Numbered from the stretch's first letter, positions 20,893-32,388 are shown. The stretch: 64,000 bases of DNA from Tetraselmis striata (GCA_006384855.1 VCJN01003561.1:62001-126000); one strand, 5' to 3'. Numbers and translations are program-made. Notes: generated from the sequence alone by a model not told the origin.

Positions 20893-23800
20893 CTAGACAC
20901 ACGCGTCCTTGGTCAGGAGCAGCGTCTGTGGCGTGCCGGACTCGACTACGCGCCCGTCGCTGATCACGATCACCTGTGTGACGACGCGCGCGGAAGCACG
21001 GTGCGACGAAATTTAGCGCAGCGGTCCCCGCGTGTATTGATATTGTGTGCCGAGTGCGGACAAAATGAATGAATGCGCCAATGACTCAAATGCCATGACT
21101 CCTGATTTATATCATTGTGGGGCATCAGATTGTCACAGTATTATAATGTGTTCATCGCGGCGGAAGGGCGGGGGAGGCATGTCAGGGTAAAACCACCTTG
21201 TCAGCTTTGACGGTGGTCATCATGCGGTGCGCGTGACCAACATGAAGGTTCTCCCGCAGTTTGCAATGTTGCAAATGGTGTCGACGATGCTGGCCTCCCC
21301 GTGGCTTGGTCTAGCGCGGAGGTCGTCTCGTCCAGTGGCAGCATTCCTGGCTGCCGGATCAGCGCGCGCGCGAGGCATTTGCGCTGCAGCTGCCCGCCTC
21401 AACAGCGTCTGGCAGCCCTCTCCCCCGGTGCCGCCCGGGCTCAGCAGGGTGTTGTAACCAGGACACAAATTGGTGGCACTCCATCTGTGCGGCACGCCGC
21501 ACCTCCGCGTCTGTGGCGTCGGCCTCTCCCAGCTGGATGTTGTCCACCATCGCAGCGTCCATTATCATGACCTGCTGCTGAACCACCGCCAGCTGCCTGC
21601 AGATGGCAGTGCTCTCAAAGTCGCACAGCGCGCGGCCGTCCACGAGCACCGGGCCTTGCTGCTCCTGGATCTCGCGTGTCAGCAGCCCCAGCGCTGTGCT
21701 CTTGCCGCTGCCACTCTCTCCCACCAGGCACGTCAGGGGACACGCCGGGATATGGCAGGTGATCTTGTGCAGCACCGGCTCCAGCTGCGGCTCATATCTG
21801 AAGGAGACCCGATTAAGGCAAATGCCGTCCGTGCCCAGGAAATCCGGCACCTCGCGCGGCGGCGTGGCCTCCCCGTCAGGCACAGCCGTGCTGTCGCGGC
21901 TTCGTCGGTCGGTGGGCAGCTGCGCGGTGGTCCCATCCACGCGGTGCAGGTGCGGCGCCACCTCACTGGTCGTGCGCCGCCCCTCACTCATCTCGTCCAG
22001 CAAGTACACCACCTGGCAGGGAGTGATGCCATCACAGCGAGGGAGGGGTGGGAGGGGCTCACAGCATAGGTGCAGAACCAAATGGGTTCCCTGCGCCTCC
22101 CGTCTTGTCTCTTCCTCCCCCTCCTACCCACACAATGTTGACAGAAACACCACACCTACGGGCGCCCATGATAACCCCTGACGTAGGCCTAACATGCAGG
22201 GGTTGCAAGGGAACATTTGCCATAGTTCCGATACAGGTAGAGTAGGTTGGAACTAAAAGACATCTTTATTTGACTTTTGACAGGTAGGGCAGGTTGTTAT
22301 CCACAGTGTTCTTTTTATTGTGACAGCAGCGGTACCCGATCCCCGCTGTACTACTCTGGTGCGCGTAGCCTCTCGTTCGTAGCAAGTATCAACAATACCA
22401 TCCAAGATATAGCATTCTGGAAGCCAATGCCCACAAGAGAGACAAGAGAGATGAAGTATACATAATATGTTCAAATGTCATTCAGAATAAACACTACAGG
22501 GGGTGCCGCCTGGTGTGATGATTAGTTGATGCTTGGGCTATTTCAACTCCAATATTCTCCATGGATGCCCCAGGCATCCCCTCTCCCCCAGGTGAGTGCA
22601 GGATGGGGCTGGCGCTCACCTCTGCCGGCACTTACAGGAACGCGGTCAGCAGCTGCACGGGGCTGGGCGCCGTGGAGAAGGTTATGGCGGCGTAGATGAT
22701 GGCGACAGATGGAAACATGGAAACTGCGCTACATGTGGATGGTGAGCGCGTAGGCCTGGTTGTTGCGCAGTCCGGCGTGGCGGTTGGCCCGCCAGGTGGA
22801 GAGGATGGAGGGCATCGCGGTGCGCAGCGCGGCGGCGCCTGCCTTGTACAGCTCCAGCCTGCGGGGCAGCCCGCGAAAGTTTACAAACACGTCGCCCAGC
22901 TGCGCCTCCTTGTCCGCCGCCTTGTCCAGCGTGGCGGTGGCCAGGTCGGCGGCCAGGAGCAGGCCACAGGGGGAGATGGCCAAGAACACGGTCGCAAACG
23001 CAGGGTCCAGGCAAAACATGCCTGCCCTGCCAGCAAGGAGCATAGTGAAGGTCGCCAGGATGCTGAACGCAAAAAAACGCTTGGCCATGTTGCCGTCGTT
23101 GAGCACATGGGCGTGCACGTGGACACGTTGCCGAACAGCGCGGCGTGAATGTCGAGCTTGAGGGCTTTCACGAGATTGTTGAACAGCAGCATGAACGCAC
23201 TAAGAAGCGCTGCTTCGAGGTAGTGGCAAGCCGCCGGGCCGGTCAGGGGCGTGCCGTGCGCTCTCCAGTCCAACTTTGGCCTGTCCACAAACGCCTGCCG
23301 GCAGCAGCACCAGTGTTTGGTGTTGGCGGCGGGCCCACGCCAACACCTATTACTGCAATGGCCAGAAAGTGCTGGCAGGGCCAACATCACAGCAGCGATT
23401 TTTTTGCACTACGTACTACTATGTGCGAGCGATTGTGTGTGCGTATGATTGAGTACCGCATGAGTATGCATATAGAAATGGGGAGGGAGAGAAAGAGAGA
23501 CCCTGAAGAGCAGAACGCACACACATACATAAATACCCCGTGGGCAATGTAGTCTCCATATGTATAAGTTCCCTAAAGTTCATATGTAAGTCCCCCCTCT
23601 CTCTCCTCCTTTCCCTTGTGCTAATCCTTTCTCAATATCCACACTGCTGCTGATGCGCCCCAGTGCTGCACGGAAATGCGCTGCGGGGCGGCCTTCCCTG
23701 CCTCCTGCAGGGTCGCCTGCACAAAAGCGGTGCCCACCAGGGTTGCGCTATTGCAGCCCAACCACACAAACGCGGTGCCGGCCAGCAGCGGGTGCGCAAA

Positions 23801-24480
23801 CATGCGCCTCGTTTCACTGCTGATAATCTTCCATGGGGTGTACGAGCTGCCCGCCTCCTCCTGCATCTCGCTCAGCCGGGCGGTCCACCCCGCGTAGGGG
23901 TGCCAATGCGGCGGCCGCGCCTGCTCTTCTGCTGAGGGCAGCGCCCCGTGCCCCGTCCTATCCGCCGGCTCAGCCGCCTCCACGCGCCGCGATGCAAACC
24001 CTGTGAGCAAGCGTGGGGTGGCATCCTCAAGCAGCGCTCCCAAATCGCCCACCTTTGCCCAGCGCATGCGGCTTGACGGAAGAAAGCACATCGCCGCGAG
24101 ATCGATGCTCAGCGTGTTGATGGAGACGCCCACCCCAGTGTAGGAATTCGATTGCTGAATGGGCTCCGGCCCGAGCGAGCAGCTCGTGCCGCTGAGGGAG
24201 TAGTTGCACGTCGCGTCCCGAGAGGGCAGCGGGCCCTCCGGTGGCGGCCCAGCGCAAGGCGGCCATGGCAGCCTGCTCCTGTGTGCGCAGGAAGAAGGTG
24301 TAGATAATGGGCGCCCAGGTGAGCAGGGAGGCGAGGAAACGGGGGTGTGGGATCCTCTCGCTCAGCAGGCACCTGCAAAACGACATCGGTGCCTCAGGCG
24401 CAACGACACATGTGAAGCGTAGCTTGGTAGCATTCCACCAAAGCAGGAGTTGACAGTGTGCAGCATTTATGCAAAACAAT
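20893..24480 (-). pseudogene. ABC transporter (membrane domain plus nucleotide-binding domain), frameshifted
   Basis: On the minus strand, hydrophobic exons at about 24400-23640 and 23390-22740 precede a nucleotide-binding domain. Walker A (GESGSGKST) is near 21720-21690, and a Q-loop-like VVQQQVMIMDAAMVDNI near 21590-21540. After the CHQF segment the frame must shift near 21465, and again near 21415 where the LSGGQ signature is broken by one missing base. The frame then continues as QRKCLARALIRQPGMLPLDE (Walker B) and TSALD to about 21310. A final exon gives VIVISDGRVVESGTPQTLL and a stop at 20893-20895, the usual NBD end. Membrane exons also change frame near 24150. Several independent lesions point to a pseudogene, unless they are assembly indels. 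Half- or full-size status is unclear. A possible further 5' exon lies at 24755-25162. Substrate unknown. Confidence 0.65.
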
Positions 24481-24531
24481 TGCTAAAACTTCCCGGCCTG
24501 GTAGGGGGCGCAGGAGGGAAGGCAGTGGAAA

Positions 24532-24559
24532 GGGGGGGGGGGGGGGGGGGGGGGGGGGG
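24532..24559 (+). repeat. 28-nt homopolymer G tract
   Basis: G x 28, followed about 55 bp later by C x 21 (24613-24633). The pair could fold as a G/C hairpin. It lies in the presumed intron or upstream region of the ABC-transporter locus. Confidence 0.9.
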
Positions 24560-25195
24560 CGCTTTTAAGCGGCTGGTGTTGATCTTTTAGTACCTCGCCA
24601 CTTGGGGGAATTCCCCCCCCCCCCCCCCCCCCCTTTCCCCCAAACAGTCTCACCACCGCCACACTCGGCACCGCGCACTGACTACCTCATGGGCCACTCA
24701 TGGGCTCTAACCAACCCTAGGACCTAGTCCATGGGACAGTACATGTGCGGCGGGCTAAATAGTAAGTTGCAGGTGGCATGGATGCCTATACGGGAAAACG
24801 GTGGTGTGGATGCCCGGCGAGGCGCACAACGCGACGCCGTCCGGGTGACCCGTGGCCGACAGGATCCATGGCACGCTGGGGAGCACGCACAGCGCTGGAA
24901 TGGCCACCTGGAAATTGAGCGGCGGAGCCAGCAGCGTGTTTACGGTGCGCGACGCATGCAGTCGGTATGCCCGCACGGACGGTGGCACAGCAGCAGCGCC
25001 GCCACCTGCAGTGGCCAGCTGAGCAACCACAAGCTCCCGCAGCCCACTGAGACCATCACTCGCACTCCCAGCATGAAGGCATATTTGGTGGTGGCCTGTG
25101 GTCCAGGGCCACGCCGGTTTTCTGCAGAGATGAAGGATGAGGCTAAAGAAGCTCAAGACCAAGAATTATCAGAAGAAATATAGTTTATACAATGA

Positions 25196-25942
25196 TGTCA
25201 CAGCGCACAACTTTTCAGCGTACGCATGCGCGCGTACGGGGACTTCCTTGGCATACCGGCGAATACTCGTCGCCTGTCATACGGGTATCATTTTTAGTAC
25301 TGGCAGTACTGCGTTGTATGTGTATGCCTGATGTCCAAGCAAGCAGTCACCCATGGCGCAACGACCAACTGTCTGTCGCTCAGCTCTCACACCTAGAACC
25401 ACCGACAGACCCAGGGCCCGTACCAACGGCTAACTGCCGCCAACCACGGCGCCCGTGCAGACCAATAGCGCGTGAGAAGGCCTAGGGGCTTAGTCGGCTC
25501 GCGCGCCCGCGGGATGCTTTTAGCATCCTGTCGGCGCGCTGCCCGCCCACTCTTTGGCTTTCCAAACGTCTCGTCCCCACCCATCTTGTAACCACGCTAC
25601 TACACCACAAACACCTCGGCTCTGTGCACATCACACCTGAACGTGCCTCGTCTATTGCTGTCCTTCAGGGGCAGTACAGCCTGCTGTCGAGCTGCGAGTG
25701 ATATCGCGCAGCAAGCAACGGTGGTGAGTCGTGGTTACGCCTGTGTTGTTTGCGTCGTGACGCCCGTCTTGCTTTTACCTCATGTGAACCCGTCGTACCG
25801 ACTGCCTGGACTTGTCGACCGACCGACCGATTAGCGTACCGAACGTGCCTGATCAGCACTGGCTTGCTTGTTGCCATATGCGAGCAGTCGGTACTGCGCG
25901 TCGTCGCCGAGCCGTGTCGTGATACCGTACGAGTACGCATAT
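25196..25942 (+). repeat. G2 5' LTR, first part (interrupted)
   Basis: Begins TGTCACAGCG and matches the reverse complement of the G1 LTR (13620-14373) throughout. It breaks off after GTACGCATAT at 25942, where a DNA transposon is inserted, and resumes at 31683/31687. Confidence 0.85.
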
Positions 25943-26128
25943 CCCCCCTGTCGGCCATGTATTATCGCGGGGCTAATCTCGTCGCTGTATTATCGCCGGG
26001 TTCACTTTTTCGGTCCATGTATTATCGAAGCAGGTCTATGTATTATCGTCGGCTCGCTTTTCTGTCCATGTATTATCGCGGCAGGTCCATATATTATTGC
26101 GGCCCTGTCCGTGTATTATCGCCGCCAA
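25943..26128 (+). repeat. Left TIR and subterminal TATTATCG array
   Basis: After the TIR, six further copies of a TGTATTATCG-like unit (five exact TATTATCG, one TATTATTG) occur in about 165 bp at irregular spacing. The mirror-image array is at the right end. Confidence 0.8.
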
Positions 26129-26578
26129 CAGGTGCGCGGATGCGATTTGTGGTCCGACCACTGCGGTTGTCGCAAAGGTTAGCTGCGGAGTCCTTCGAGA
26201 AGCCAGTTGCCACAGGCGCCCATGGTGCTGAAGGTGCGGTTGGCCGACTTGGCGGCCGCGCGTGCGAGGATGCTGCGGCAACGGCGGGCGGCGCGCAGCG
26301 CATCGGGCCCGGCGAGGTACGCCGTGACCAGCAGGCGGTTTATGATGCGTCGCAGGCTGAGGGTGATGAACACGTGGCGGCTGTGCTTGGCGGCGTTCAG
26401 TCAACCGTGGAAGGCCGCCGCCAGCTGCCCGTTTTGCCAGCGCCGAAACACACGGCGTCCGAGAGCCTCCATGCAGCGCGCAACTGCACTCGGGCTCATG
26501 GAAACACTATATTTTCTTGGCTGCCACGGGTTCATGCTCAAAAGGTTGTGCATCATATGAAAACCAGCAACCGAATCG

Positions 26579-26606
26579 AAACACACACACACACACACAC
26601 ACACAC
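26579..26606 (+). repeat. (AC)n microsatellite
   Basis: A run of about 14 AC units inside the DNA transposon, with no coding role seen. Confidence 0.9.
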
Positions 26607-27008
26607 GCGCGCATATGTACACGTGAGCACGGCGTCGTCGTGCAGAACCCCTTGTCCCCTGGCTCATCAAATCAATATATATATTTCTGCAGACACAGGG
26701 TGTTTCTGTTGAAATGGTTGTGCACCATTGGACAGCGGGCACCGTTTACCTCCCCCCCCCCCTCCAAAACAACCCACAGACAAATAATGAAATCCAACGA
26801 CACTGCATATCAGTAACCACAGCATGTCAGAGGTCTGGGTTGATATTGGTGGATATCGCTTTGGGGTTACATTTTGTCTTATCGAAAGCGCCCAAAGGTG
26901 TCATATCTTTCTATGTCCATGTTCCGATATTGCAGGCTGCCATTGCTTCCAGGAAGTTATTGTATATCATATGTGCATCCCCCTCACACATACATGTTCA
27001 TGTCGAAT

Positions 27009-28097
27009 TTATGCCGAGTTCTGGTCGCTGGGTGCTGTCACTACTGGGTGCCAGGTGCTGGGCTCTGGGTGCTGGGCGCTGGGTGCAGAGGACTGTGAGC
27101 TCGCGGCGGCTGGGGTCTGGCCGCCGGGTGCCGGGGGCTCGCCGCTGGGGGCTGGCCGCTGCCCACTAGATGCAGGGCGTTGGGTGCTGGGCGCTGGGTG
27201 CATAGGACTGTGAGCTGGCGGCGGCTGGGGTCTGGCCGCCGGGTGCCTGGGGCTGGCCGCCGGGTGCCGGGGGCTCGCCGCTGGGGGCTGGCCGCTGCCC
27301 ACTGGATGCAGGGCGTTGGGTGCCGGGGGCTCACCGCCTGATGCTTGTAGTTCATCTATGTTGCCTCTGGCCGCGCCATAAGCAGGATGCCCTGTCCCCC
27401 TCGCACTGCCTGCACCACCACTAGCGCCAGCTTCACTCCATGTGTTGTCCCTGGTTCCGACATGCCCTCCACGTAGTGAACATCGGAGCTGCTCGACCCT
27501 TTGCGAGAGGTCATCCACCATGCCTTGCTGCATCCTCTCCGCCTCTGATGCAACCCCTTCTTCTGCCTTGGCTTCTATCTCCTTGTGCTTGAGATTATTC
27601 AAATTGGCCTTCAGGGGCTTCAGGAGAGGGGCGAAATTGTAGCATGGCGCGTCGGCCAGCTGCTTTGTTTTGTTGATGAGGTCTTGCCTCCGGAGTTCGC
27701 CAAGCGCAACCCTTGTAATGTCGCCAGTACGGCTGGCGATGAAATCCTGCGTTTGTGGGGAGTACGCGTTGGCCTGTTGAGGCCGCGCCTTTTGTGGCGA
27801 TTGTAAATTGATAGCACTATTGCCACTTGAAGCGGCTATAGCAACTATAACTTGTGATAGGTGGGACGTAGCAATAGCACGCACCCTGAATATGTTTACA
27901 CCCTTGATACTTTGCAAGGCTTTGGAGATGTCCTGAGGGTGCTCCCGGCTTGCAATCATGATTTGGTTGCCTGCTGCGAGGCATTCCTCCACGCGCTTGG
28001 CATGTACTTCCAGTTTCTTGGTGGCGGTCTTGATTTCTACCTCCATCATCCTTGCCTTTTGGGCTTTGGCCTGCGTCCGCGCCAGGGTTGGGCGCAA
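27009..28097 (-). CDS. Low-complexity Pro/Ala/Ser-rich open segment of the DNA transposon
   Basis: A 362-codon minus-strand frame. The first 200 residues are helix- and Lys/Glu-rich, predicted coiled-coil-like, with SQRVEQLR-type heptads. The C-terminal half is built of degenerate P-A-P/H-P-A repeats (PAPS..RPA, QPPAASPRHPA). I do not recognise a family. Its position inside a TIR element suggests an accessory protein or a transposase exon, but no DDE or zinc-finger motif is visible. The repeats make the frame partly a by-product of composition. Confidence 0.35.
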   Translation of the reverse strand: MRPTLARTQAKAQKARMMEVEIKTATKKLEVHAKRVEECLAAGNQIMIASREHPQDISKALQSIKGVNIFRVRAIATSHLSQVIVAIAASSGNSAINLQSPQKARPQQANAYSPQTQDFIASRTGDITRVALGELRRQDLINKTKQLADAPCYNFAPLLKPLKANLNNLKHKEIEAKAEEGVASEAERMQQGMVDDLSQRVEQLRCSLRGGHVGTRDNTWSEAGASGGAGSARGTGHPAYGAARGNIDELQASGGEPPAPNALHPVGSGQPPAASPRHPAASPRHPAARPQPPPAHSPMHPAPSTQRPASSGQRPAPSGEPPAPGGQTPAAASSQSSAPSAQHPEPSTWHPVVTAPSDQNSA

Positions 28098-28453
28098 GTC
28101 GATTCTGGGCTGACGTGAATAAAATTATATATGCTGAGTTCAGTCCCATTTAATAAGTAGGCTTTTAAAAAGTCAAGTCAAGTCCCCAAAAAGTCACCCT
28201 TAATACGCGGATAAGTTATCTTCTTACGCATAATTGACTTCACTCAGCAATAGATAAAAATGAGTGCTTGTCAAGCGTGTGTTTCATGTGGTATGTGACA
28301 ATGCAACAAACTCAGGCCGCACCTTTCTGGCAGCCTTTGCATCTTTCAGAGCTGCCTTGGCATGCTCGAGCCCTCCTTCAAGCTCCTTGAGCTCGGTTGT
28401 TCCCTGGACAATGGGCGTTGGAGAGGACATTCTGTCACATTCATGTAGAACTT

Positions 28454-28969
28454 TCACCGAGGCCGCTTGGCTAAGGCATGCGCACACAACCATACTTGAA
28501 GAAAGCTCAAGTGCAAGGCGCTGGTGAACACCACGCCTTGAGCGTTGAGGCTACGGCCTCCAGAGCGCCTTCCTGTTGACGACCTGCTGGTCAGGTTGGA
28601 CTTATACATCGACCTGCAAACTTCCAATGCCACCTCTGACTCTCGCCTGTTGTTCCAGAAACTTTTCTGAAGGCGCTCCTCGCGGTCTGCTCTGTTCTGC
28701 TGGGCAGCAGCGCCGTCAGCGTCAGGCCTTTGACTTAGGGTGCCACCCCCGGTGCCACGAGGGTTGAAATCCCTAATCTGGTCAGTGAAGAGGGGCTCCG
28801 GGTTGTAGCGCAAGCGGCCCTCTTCCTCAAAGTAGCCAACCGCCTTCATGCTATTGATCAGGCCTCCGGATCCCAGTTGCGCCTGCGTCTCCTTGTGCGC
28901 TTTCTCAACCACCTTCATCAGCCACGGAAGACTGACCGGCACATGGCCTGTCTCGTTGCTGTTTTGCAA
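28454..28969 (-). CDS. Unrecognised open segment of the DNA transposon
   Basis: A 171-codon minus-strand frame (HVPVSLPWLMKVVEKAHKE...), basic in its second half. Ordered residue composition in the first 120 codons suggests real coding, probably an exon of a spliced gene that also includes 29426-29638, 29784-30098 and 30174-30635. No family recognised. Confidence 0.35.
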   Translation of the reverse strand: MQNSNETGHVPVSLPWLMKVVEKAHKETQAQLGSGGLINSMKAVGYFEEEGRLRYNPEPLFTDQIRDFNPRGTGGGTLSQRPDADGAAAQQNRADREERLQKSFWNNRRESEVALEVCRSMYKSNLTSRSSTGRRSGGRSLNAQGVVFTSALHLSFLQVWLCAHALAKRPR

Positions 28970-29101
28970 AACCCCTAGCTCGTGCTGGAAGCAGCGAGCA
29001 ACATTCTTCTTGTGTCTGCATTGTCCATGTACATGCCCACCACGACCATGGTCAACATCGTCCCGACGGAGTCCGAGTCTAACTACTCAGACAGGGAGAC
29101 G

Positions 29102-29106
<5 letters not shown>

Positions 29107-29154
<48 letters not shown>
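29107..29154 (+). repeat. (GA)n microsatellite
   Basis: About 24 AG/GA units in an intron-like gap between open segments of the DNA transposon. Confidence 0.95.
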
Positions 29155-29161
<7 letters not shown>

Positions 29162-29425
29162 ACAGACAAATGAGTAAATCAATGATGAGAGAGATGAGTG
29201 TGTGGGCGAAGGGATGCACATGGCAATGAGGCCACCATCGCTCCTTGGCCTGTCGCTCTCTTGCAACATTTGAGTCCAATGTGCCGGCGTTGCTGCCCCG
29301 TGGACCATGTTTGCAGTCATGAGCAACGAAAGCGGCAAATTATTGACATTACTGTCATGGCCGTCTGGCAGGGCAGGAGTTGCACACTCAGTCCAAAATA
29401 ACAGAACTGGAGACACAAGCAATCA

Positions 29426-30098
29426 TCACGTGGTAAATGCATGGACCCACCTGATGTCATGAGGCAAGACTCCTTGCCCAGAATGTTGCTCGGATCGTCG
29501 AGCCAACACTAGCAAGGCGGCAGGTAGGAAGCACATGCATGTAAGTACCATGTAACGAGCATTTCTGTGTATATCATTGTCATCGCGTAGGTAGGGCATA
29601 CTAACTTGGAACGCTGCCGTCTTGGCTTTGGCGTCCATCCACCCACTGTCGGTGCCTGTGACTCCGACTAGGTACTCTTCCTCCAGTTCACTGAATGATT
29701 ACAAGCAGGCAAGCATAAGGCCCCCAAAATGATTCACCATACCTGCCAAGGGACCAGGGCAATGAACCATCAGAATTTGATAGTTATCGTATGACATAAA
29801 CCACGTCACACCTGGCAACATCTGGCGGGAGTGTCTTCCTTGCCACAATTAGTATGTCCGCAAGCATTGTGTGTCCCACAAACCCCGACAGGACTGAGGT
29901 ATGTCCGATGCTAGAAAAGGGCACAATTATCTGGGCTTTCTCCGTTGCGAGAACGAGAAAGCTCCCTTCCGAGCACAACGCATGCAGGTCCAAGTACCAT
30001 TCGTCGAAGTTTCCCTTCTCCCGGAAAGTCAGAGGCCGCCCAAGCTTGGTCATCCTTTCTTCATGGCATTCCTGCAACAATGGCTGCATGATCTGCAA
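29426..30098 (-). CDS. Unrecognised exon-like segments of the DNA transposon
   Basis: Two neighbouring minus-strand open segments. The first, 29784-30098, contains GRPLTFREKGNFDEWYLDLH and a hydrophobic IIVPFSSIGHTSVLSGFVGH stretch. The second, about 29700-29426, contains VGVTGTDSGWMDAKAKTAAF. The composition is that of an ordered protein. They may be joined by splicing. I recognise no transposase signature. Confidence 0.35.
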
Positions 30099-30173
30099 GA
30101 TGCAGACAACTACATCAGAAAAGGTTGTATGCAGATCAACCCCAGACCATGCAACAGGGTTGGACGTACCTTG

Positions 30174-30635
30174 TCACAAAAGTGGTGGAGCGTCTCGATG
30201 TTGAACGCCAAAGCCCGCTCGCTGGCTAGCACATACCCTCTCCGTGTCTTGCACGGCAGCCCTTGACTGCGCATGCGATACAAAAAACCTTTGAACCACT
30301 TCGTCATATCCGTGTCCTTTGTGTATGGCCTGCCAGTCGGTCCTTGCGGCCCAGCTCCACAGCCATCTTGCCAACTCCTTCAGTGTTGCGATGTTCAATG
30401 GGCGCGCAGCCCGATGGTGCAGGATTGCAACTCGTCCAAGAATGTCCTCCGCTGAGCCAAGGACAGGATCTGCGCCTTGCCTTTTGATGAAACCGTTGGT
30501 CTTTATGTTATGCCAACGGGAAGTCCCTGACTTGGGGTCCGTCCTCCAGTAGGTAAGGATTGTGTTCAGAGGGAGTGGTTTCTCTGGTGTCACCCACTTG
30601 TCCATGCCTGGACCCACCTGTCGGTGTTCATACAA
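30174..30635 (-). CDS. Unrecognised open segment of the DNA transposon
   Basis: A 153-codon minus-strand frame with a W-rich, ordered composition (WVTPEKPLPLNTILTYWRTD; ELARWLWSWAARTDW; GHGYDEVVQRFF). It is the best-looking protein segment of this element. It is likely an exon of the main gene, which would run from about 31420 down to about 27000. Function unknown. Confidence 0.4.
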   Translation of the reverse strand: MYEHRQVGPGMDKWVTPEKPLPLNTILTYWRTDPKSGTSRWHNIKTNGFIKRQGADPVLGSAEDILGRVAILHHRAARPLNIATLKELARWLWSWAARTDWQAIHKGHGYDEVVQRFFVSHAQSRAAVQDTERVCASQRAGFGVQHRDAPPLL

Positions 30636-30899
30636 TACATAGGAAGTGAGATTAGAAACACATAGAGCGGTGGCGGGGAGGGTGTGTGTGTATTATGATA
30701 TGATATATTATGATATAATATTGTTGGGGTTTTTTGTGCCTATGGGCCCTTTGTCTTACTATTTATTATTACATCGATTCTTCTCCAACTTTATGCCGCA
30801 CCGGGCTGGTTTGCTCGTTCACCGAGCTGGGGTTATTTCGATGCAGCTAAAGCACTGCTCACCATGGCTGGGGGGTTTAGATGCGGCAGTATGTCGGAT

Positions 30900-31418
30900 C
30901 TATCGGGTGGCAGCGTCTTGCGGGCCTACCTCGAGAGGTTGCATGCCTTTCGGAGGCGCCGGCCTCGCTTGCCCGCGGAGGTGGCATGTTGTAACCTGCC
31001 CCCTGTCGAGCATGCCGCAAACCTGCCATAGATTTGCCTCGTCCACAGCACGCCTTTCTTGTTTAATTTCTCTTAAGAATAGACATGTGCTATCGTAAGT
31101 ATGCCGTGGTGGAACGTCGGTGATGGCGGGGCAAGCATTTTTGAGTTTCTTGGACGGGTGGACACGACTACACGAGTCGATGACCGTAGCGAACACTTGC
31201 CGGGCAGCCGTGCTCTTACCTTCAAGACAAGGTGGACACGGCGGGAGACAAAAAATCACCCCCGTTCGTAGCCACAGGCTTGCGTGACGGCTTTGCTGCA
31301 CCGCGTGCTCGTCCTCCCAGCGTTCCTTTATTGCCTGTTCGCCCGGTCGGTCCCTTAATATTGCCTCGTCGGCATGTTCCCTTCCCCATCGTGCGCAAGC
31401 CAACGTGATCACCGGCAC
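30900..31418 (-). CDS. Unrecognised 5' open segment of the DNA transposon
   Basis: A 172-codon minus-strand frame containing KSTAARQVFATVIDSCSRVH and YDSTCLFLREIKQERRAVDE, ending near a plausible donor (RGQ followed by GTTACA near 31000). An overlapping frame (31222-31542) is basic and Gly-rich. Start unknown; no family recognised. Confidence 0.3.
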   Translation of the reverse strand: MPVITLACARWGREHADEAILRDRPGEQAIKERWEDEHAVQQSRHASLWLRTGVIFCLPPCPPCLEGKSTAARQVFATVIDSCSRVHPSKKLKNACPAITDVPPRHTYDSTCLFLREIKQERRAVDEANLWQVCGMLDRGQVTTCHLRGQARPAPPKGMQPLEVGPQDAATR

Positions 31419-31539
31419 CCCGTGACATAACCCTCGCAGTTCCTGCAGGCCTGATGACTATAACCGGGACTGCATAGCCAGGAGGGCTGCCGGCGGTGCC
31501 TGTGGCCGCGCGTGGTAGGAGTCTGCAGTGTGGAAGGTG

Positions 31540-31682
31540 CAATCAGCATCGCGCGATAATCCACGGCACGGTTGACGATAATACAAGGGCCCGGGACGAT
31601 AATACAGGGTCCGGGGACGATAATACATGGACCGTATTTTCGGGCCTTAACACAGGGCGATATTACATGGCCGACAGGGGGG
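31540..31682 (-). repeat. Right TIR and subterminal CGATAATACA array
   Basis: Four CGATAAT units plus the variant inside the TIR, mirror image of the left array. Confidence 0.8.
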
Positions 31683-31686
31683 ATAT

Positions 31687-31775
31687 GCGCGCGTGCGGGC
31701 ACTCGTAGTCCATTCGCGAGAGGCATGTCGTGCGGCACAGGGTGAGGAGTGCTTGACATATTTCGCGTCGATCGA

Positions 31776-31813
<38 letters not shown>

Positions 31814-32388
31814 CAGTCACGCCGAGTGACCAAGCAACTCGCACGCGTGCGTAGTGCCGGCCAATAAGGCCGACGGCACTGTGAGACGTACTTCTACTGG
31901 AGTCATAGGAACCGAGGCCAAGAGTCAGCAAGTCTTAGACAGAGACTTAGAGGCCAGGACACGTACATAAGACCAAATGCCTAAGAGTCTGTTAGGCGAT
32001 CGTTTGGAAAGCCAAAGAGTGGCTGTTCCTAAGTAGTCTTGGTCCTGAACGCCCACCTCCCAATACCCCCACTTAGACGCTGACCTCGAGGTTGTTCAGG
32101 GGATGCCCTCACCTCCAGCAGTTAGCCACGTTTTCACAAGTGGAGGGAGCAATTCATCACAGTGCAACGGTCATCGGCGCCGGTCTTCTGCGATATTGTT
32201 GGCAAGGTACTGTGCAAGGCGCGCGTAGGAGGCATCGCCTACACCTACAACGCGTGCAACGAGCTGAGAGGAGCCGCCTGTGGTGGTTACCTCAGCCTGG
32301 AGCGCGTTCGTCGGCAACCGCTTCATCAACCTGTTCAGTCCAGACTTCTGCGCGCCAATTGGGGGGGAGCAGTCACTGAGCAAGGCGC
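31687..32388 (+). repeat. G2 LTR remainder and leader
   Basis: Resumes the LTR at the ATATGCGCGCG of the target and is homologous to the reverse complement of G1 (12932-13640). It includes an expanded (CA)n run at 31779-31811, which is shorter in G1. Confidence 0.8.

Larger units (their letters stand above)
25943..31682. mobile_element. 5.74-kb DNA transposon with terminal inverted repeats, nested in the G2 LTR
   Basis: The ends are inverted: CCCCCCTGTCGGCCATGTA at 25943 and its complement ending at 31682, a match of about 25 bp with one mismatch. ATAT flanks both ends (25939-25942 and 31683-31686) and is present once in the uninterrupted G1 LTR (GCATATGCGC), which fixes the borders. Both ends carry subterminal arrays of TGTATTATCG-like units pointing inward, likely transposase-binding sites. 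The interior holds several minus-strand open segments that look like exons of one or two genes. I recognise no catalytic motif, so the superfamily is unassigned. The 4-bp duplication and C-rich ends do not settle it. Confidence 0.8.

Noticed and set aside
24755..25162. 135-codon minus-strand frame as an independent gene
   Set aside because: No motif and no start context; at best an extra exon of the ABC-transporter locus.
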